From NCBI GenBank assembly GCA_017559985.1, contig JAFYPW010000002.1, positions 1 through 32,449 of the forward strand: DNA of 32,449 bases, written 5' to 3'. This document shows positions 32,307 to 32,449 of this stretch, piece by piece. The notes beneath the pieces are model-generated. The model was not told the DNA's origin, made no database searches, and saw only the letters and a list, made by a program, of their open reading frames with translations. Both the position numbers and the translations under genes were made by a program. The DNA comes from Oscillospiraceae bacterium. GTDB taxonomy: Bacteria > Bacillota > Clostridia > Oscillospirales > JAAYXM01. Numbering within the stretch: position 1 is the first letter of the stretch; each line of letters opens with the position of its first letter.

Positions 32307-32449
32307 TGGCGGAGAAGGGGAGATTCTACCCGTTTGCGGTGCCCGAAGACTCGAAGCCTCCGCTTCTCGCTTTTCGACCGCGGCACAACCCTGTACCCTC
32401 CCTTTATCCGCCACAGGCGGCGGTCGGGCTCGGTTCCCCCTTGCCGCAC
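32307..32449 (-). other. GC-rich stretch ending like a degenerate tRNA-Ser
   Basis: On the minus strand it ends GGGTAGAATCTCCCC followed by TTCTCCGCCA, close to the T-arm, acceptor and CCA end of a bacterial tRNA-Ser, but the loop (TAGAATC) lacks the TTCGAAT consensus. I could not draw a full cloverleaf; the upstream part is GC-rich with a CCGCC/GGCGG hairpin. An open frame across it has no ribosome site and looks spurious. It runs off the window. Confidence 0.25.

Noticed and set aside
32132-32449. 105-codon frame at the right edge
   Set aside because: Crosses a terminator hairpin, the promoter box and the leader of locus B; no ribosome site and low-complexity basic protein.
1-32449. CRISPR array or insertion sequence
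   Set aside because: No regularly spaced repeats with spacers and no transposase-like frame were seen on either strand.

Overview
The window looks like a chromosomal piece of a Gram-positive anaerobe of the class Clostridia. The evidence is the gene order dgt-dnaG-rpoD, the pairing of an ACT-domain gene with a DUF711 (PFL family) gene, lepA next to hemW, strong AGGAGG-type ribosome sites, sigma-A type promoters, and the protein sequences themselves. I see no rRNA operon, complete tRNA, CRISPR array or transposase. The species cannot be named from this sequence.

Layout. 1-297 is the start of a ComM/YifB-like gene that runs off the left edge. 393-4736 (minus) is a spermidine/putrescine ABC transporter operon, regulator-potA-potB-potC-potD. 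4737-5174 is a gene-poor stretch holding an imperfect inverted repeat and a candidate small RNA. 5175-11259 (minus) is a housekeeping run dgt-dnaG-rpoD-amidohydrolase-tatD-membrane protein. 11341-13708 (minus) is an accessory island: an amidase, then a toxin-like gene (A) with a membrane-anchored ankyrin protein. 13948-14517 is a YfbR-like nucleotidase. 14667-19819 (plus) is lepA-hemW-ACT-DUF711-tadA, followed by tyrS with its own promoter. 21331-28677 (minus) is a sugar-type catabolic cluster: two FucI/AraA-like isomerases, an MlrC-like protein, an RpiB-like isomerase and a LacI regulator fused to a solute-binding-protein domain. A Gfo/Idh/MocA oxidoreductase is divergent from it. 30340-32051 (minus) is a second toxin/immunity-like locus (B). 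The right edge carries a hairpin and a degenerate tRNA-Ser-like stretch.

The most interesting content is the accessory system at 11341-13708 and 30340-32241. Two unrelated effector modules are each preceded by the same N-terminal segment: 42 of 66 residues are identical with no gaps. One is a polymorphic-toxin-like C-terminal domain, the other a lytic-transglycosylase-like domain. Each effector is followed at once by a membrane-anchored candidate immunity protein. Both loci share a promoter box and a foldable leader RNA. The same promoter box, identical over 56 bp to that of locus A, also drives the stand-alone N-acetylmuramoyl-L-alanine amidase. This suggests a small regulon of cell-wall-directed effectors sharing one export or loading tag. 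In locus B the tag and the lysozyme-like domain lie in different reading frames, which could be a frameshift, a lesion or a coupled two-gene design.

Functions are inferred from motifs read by eye; no database search was possible.
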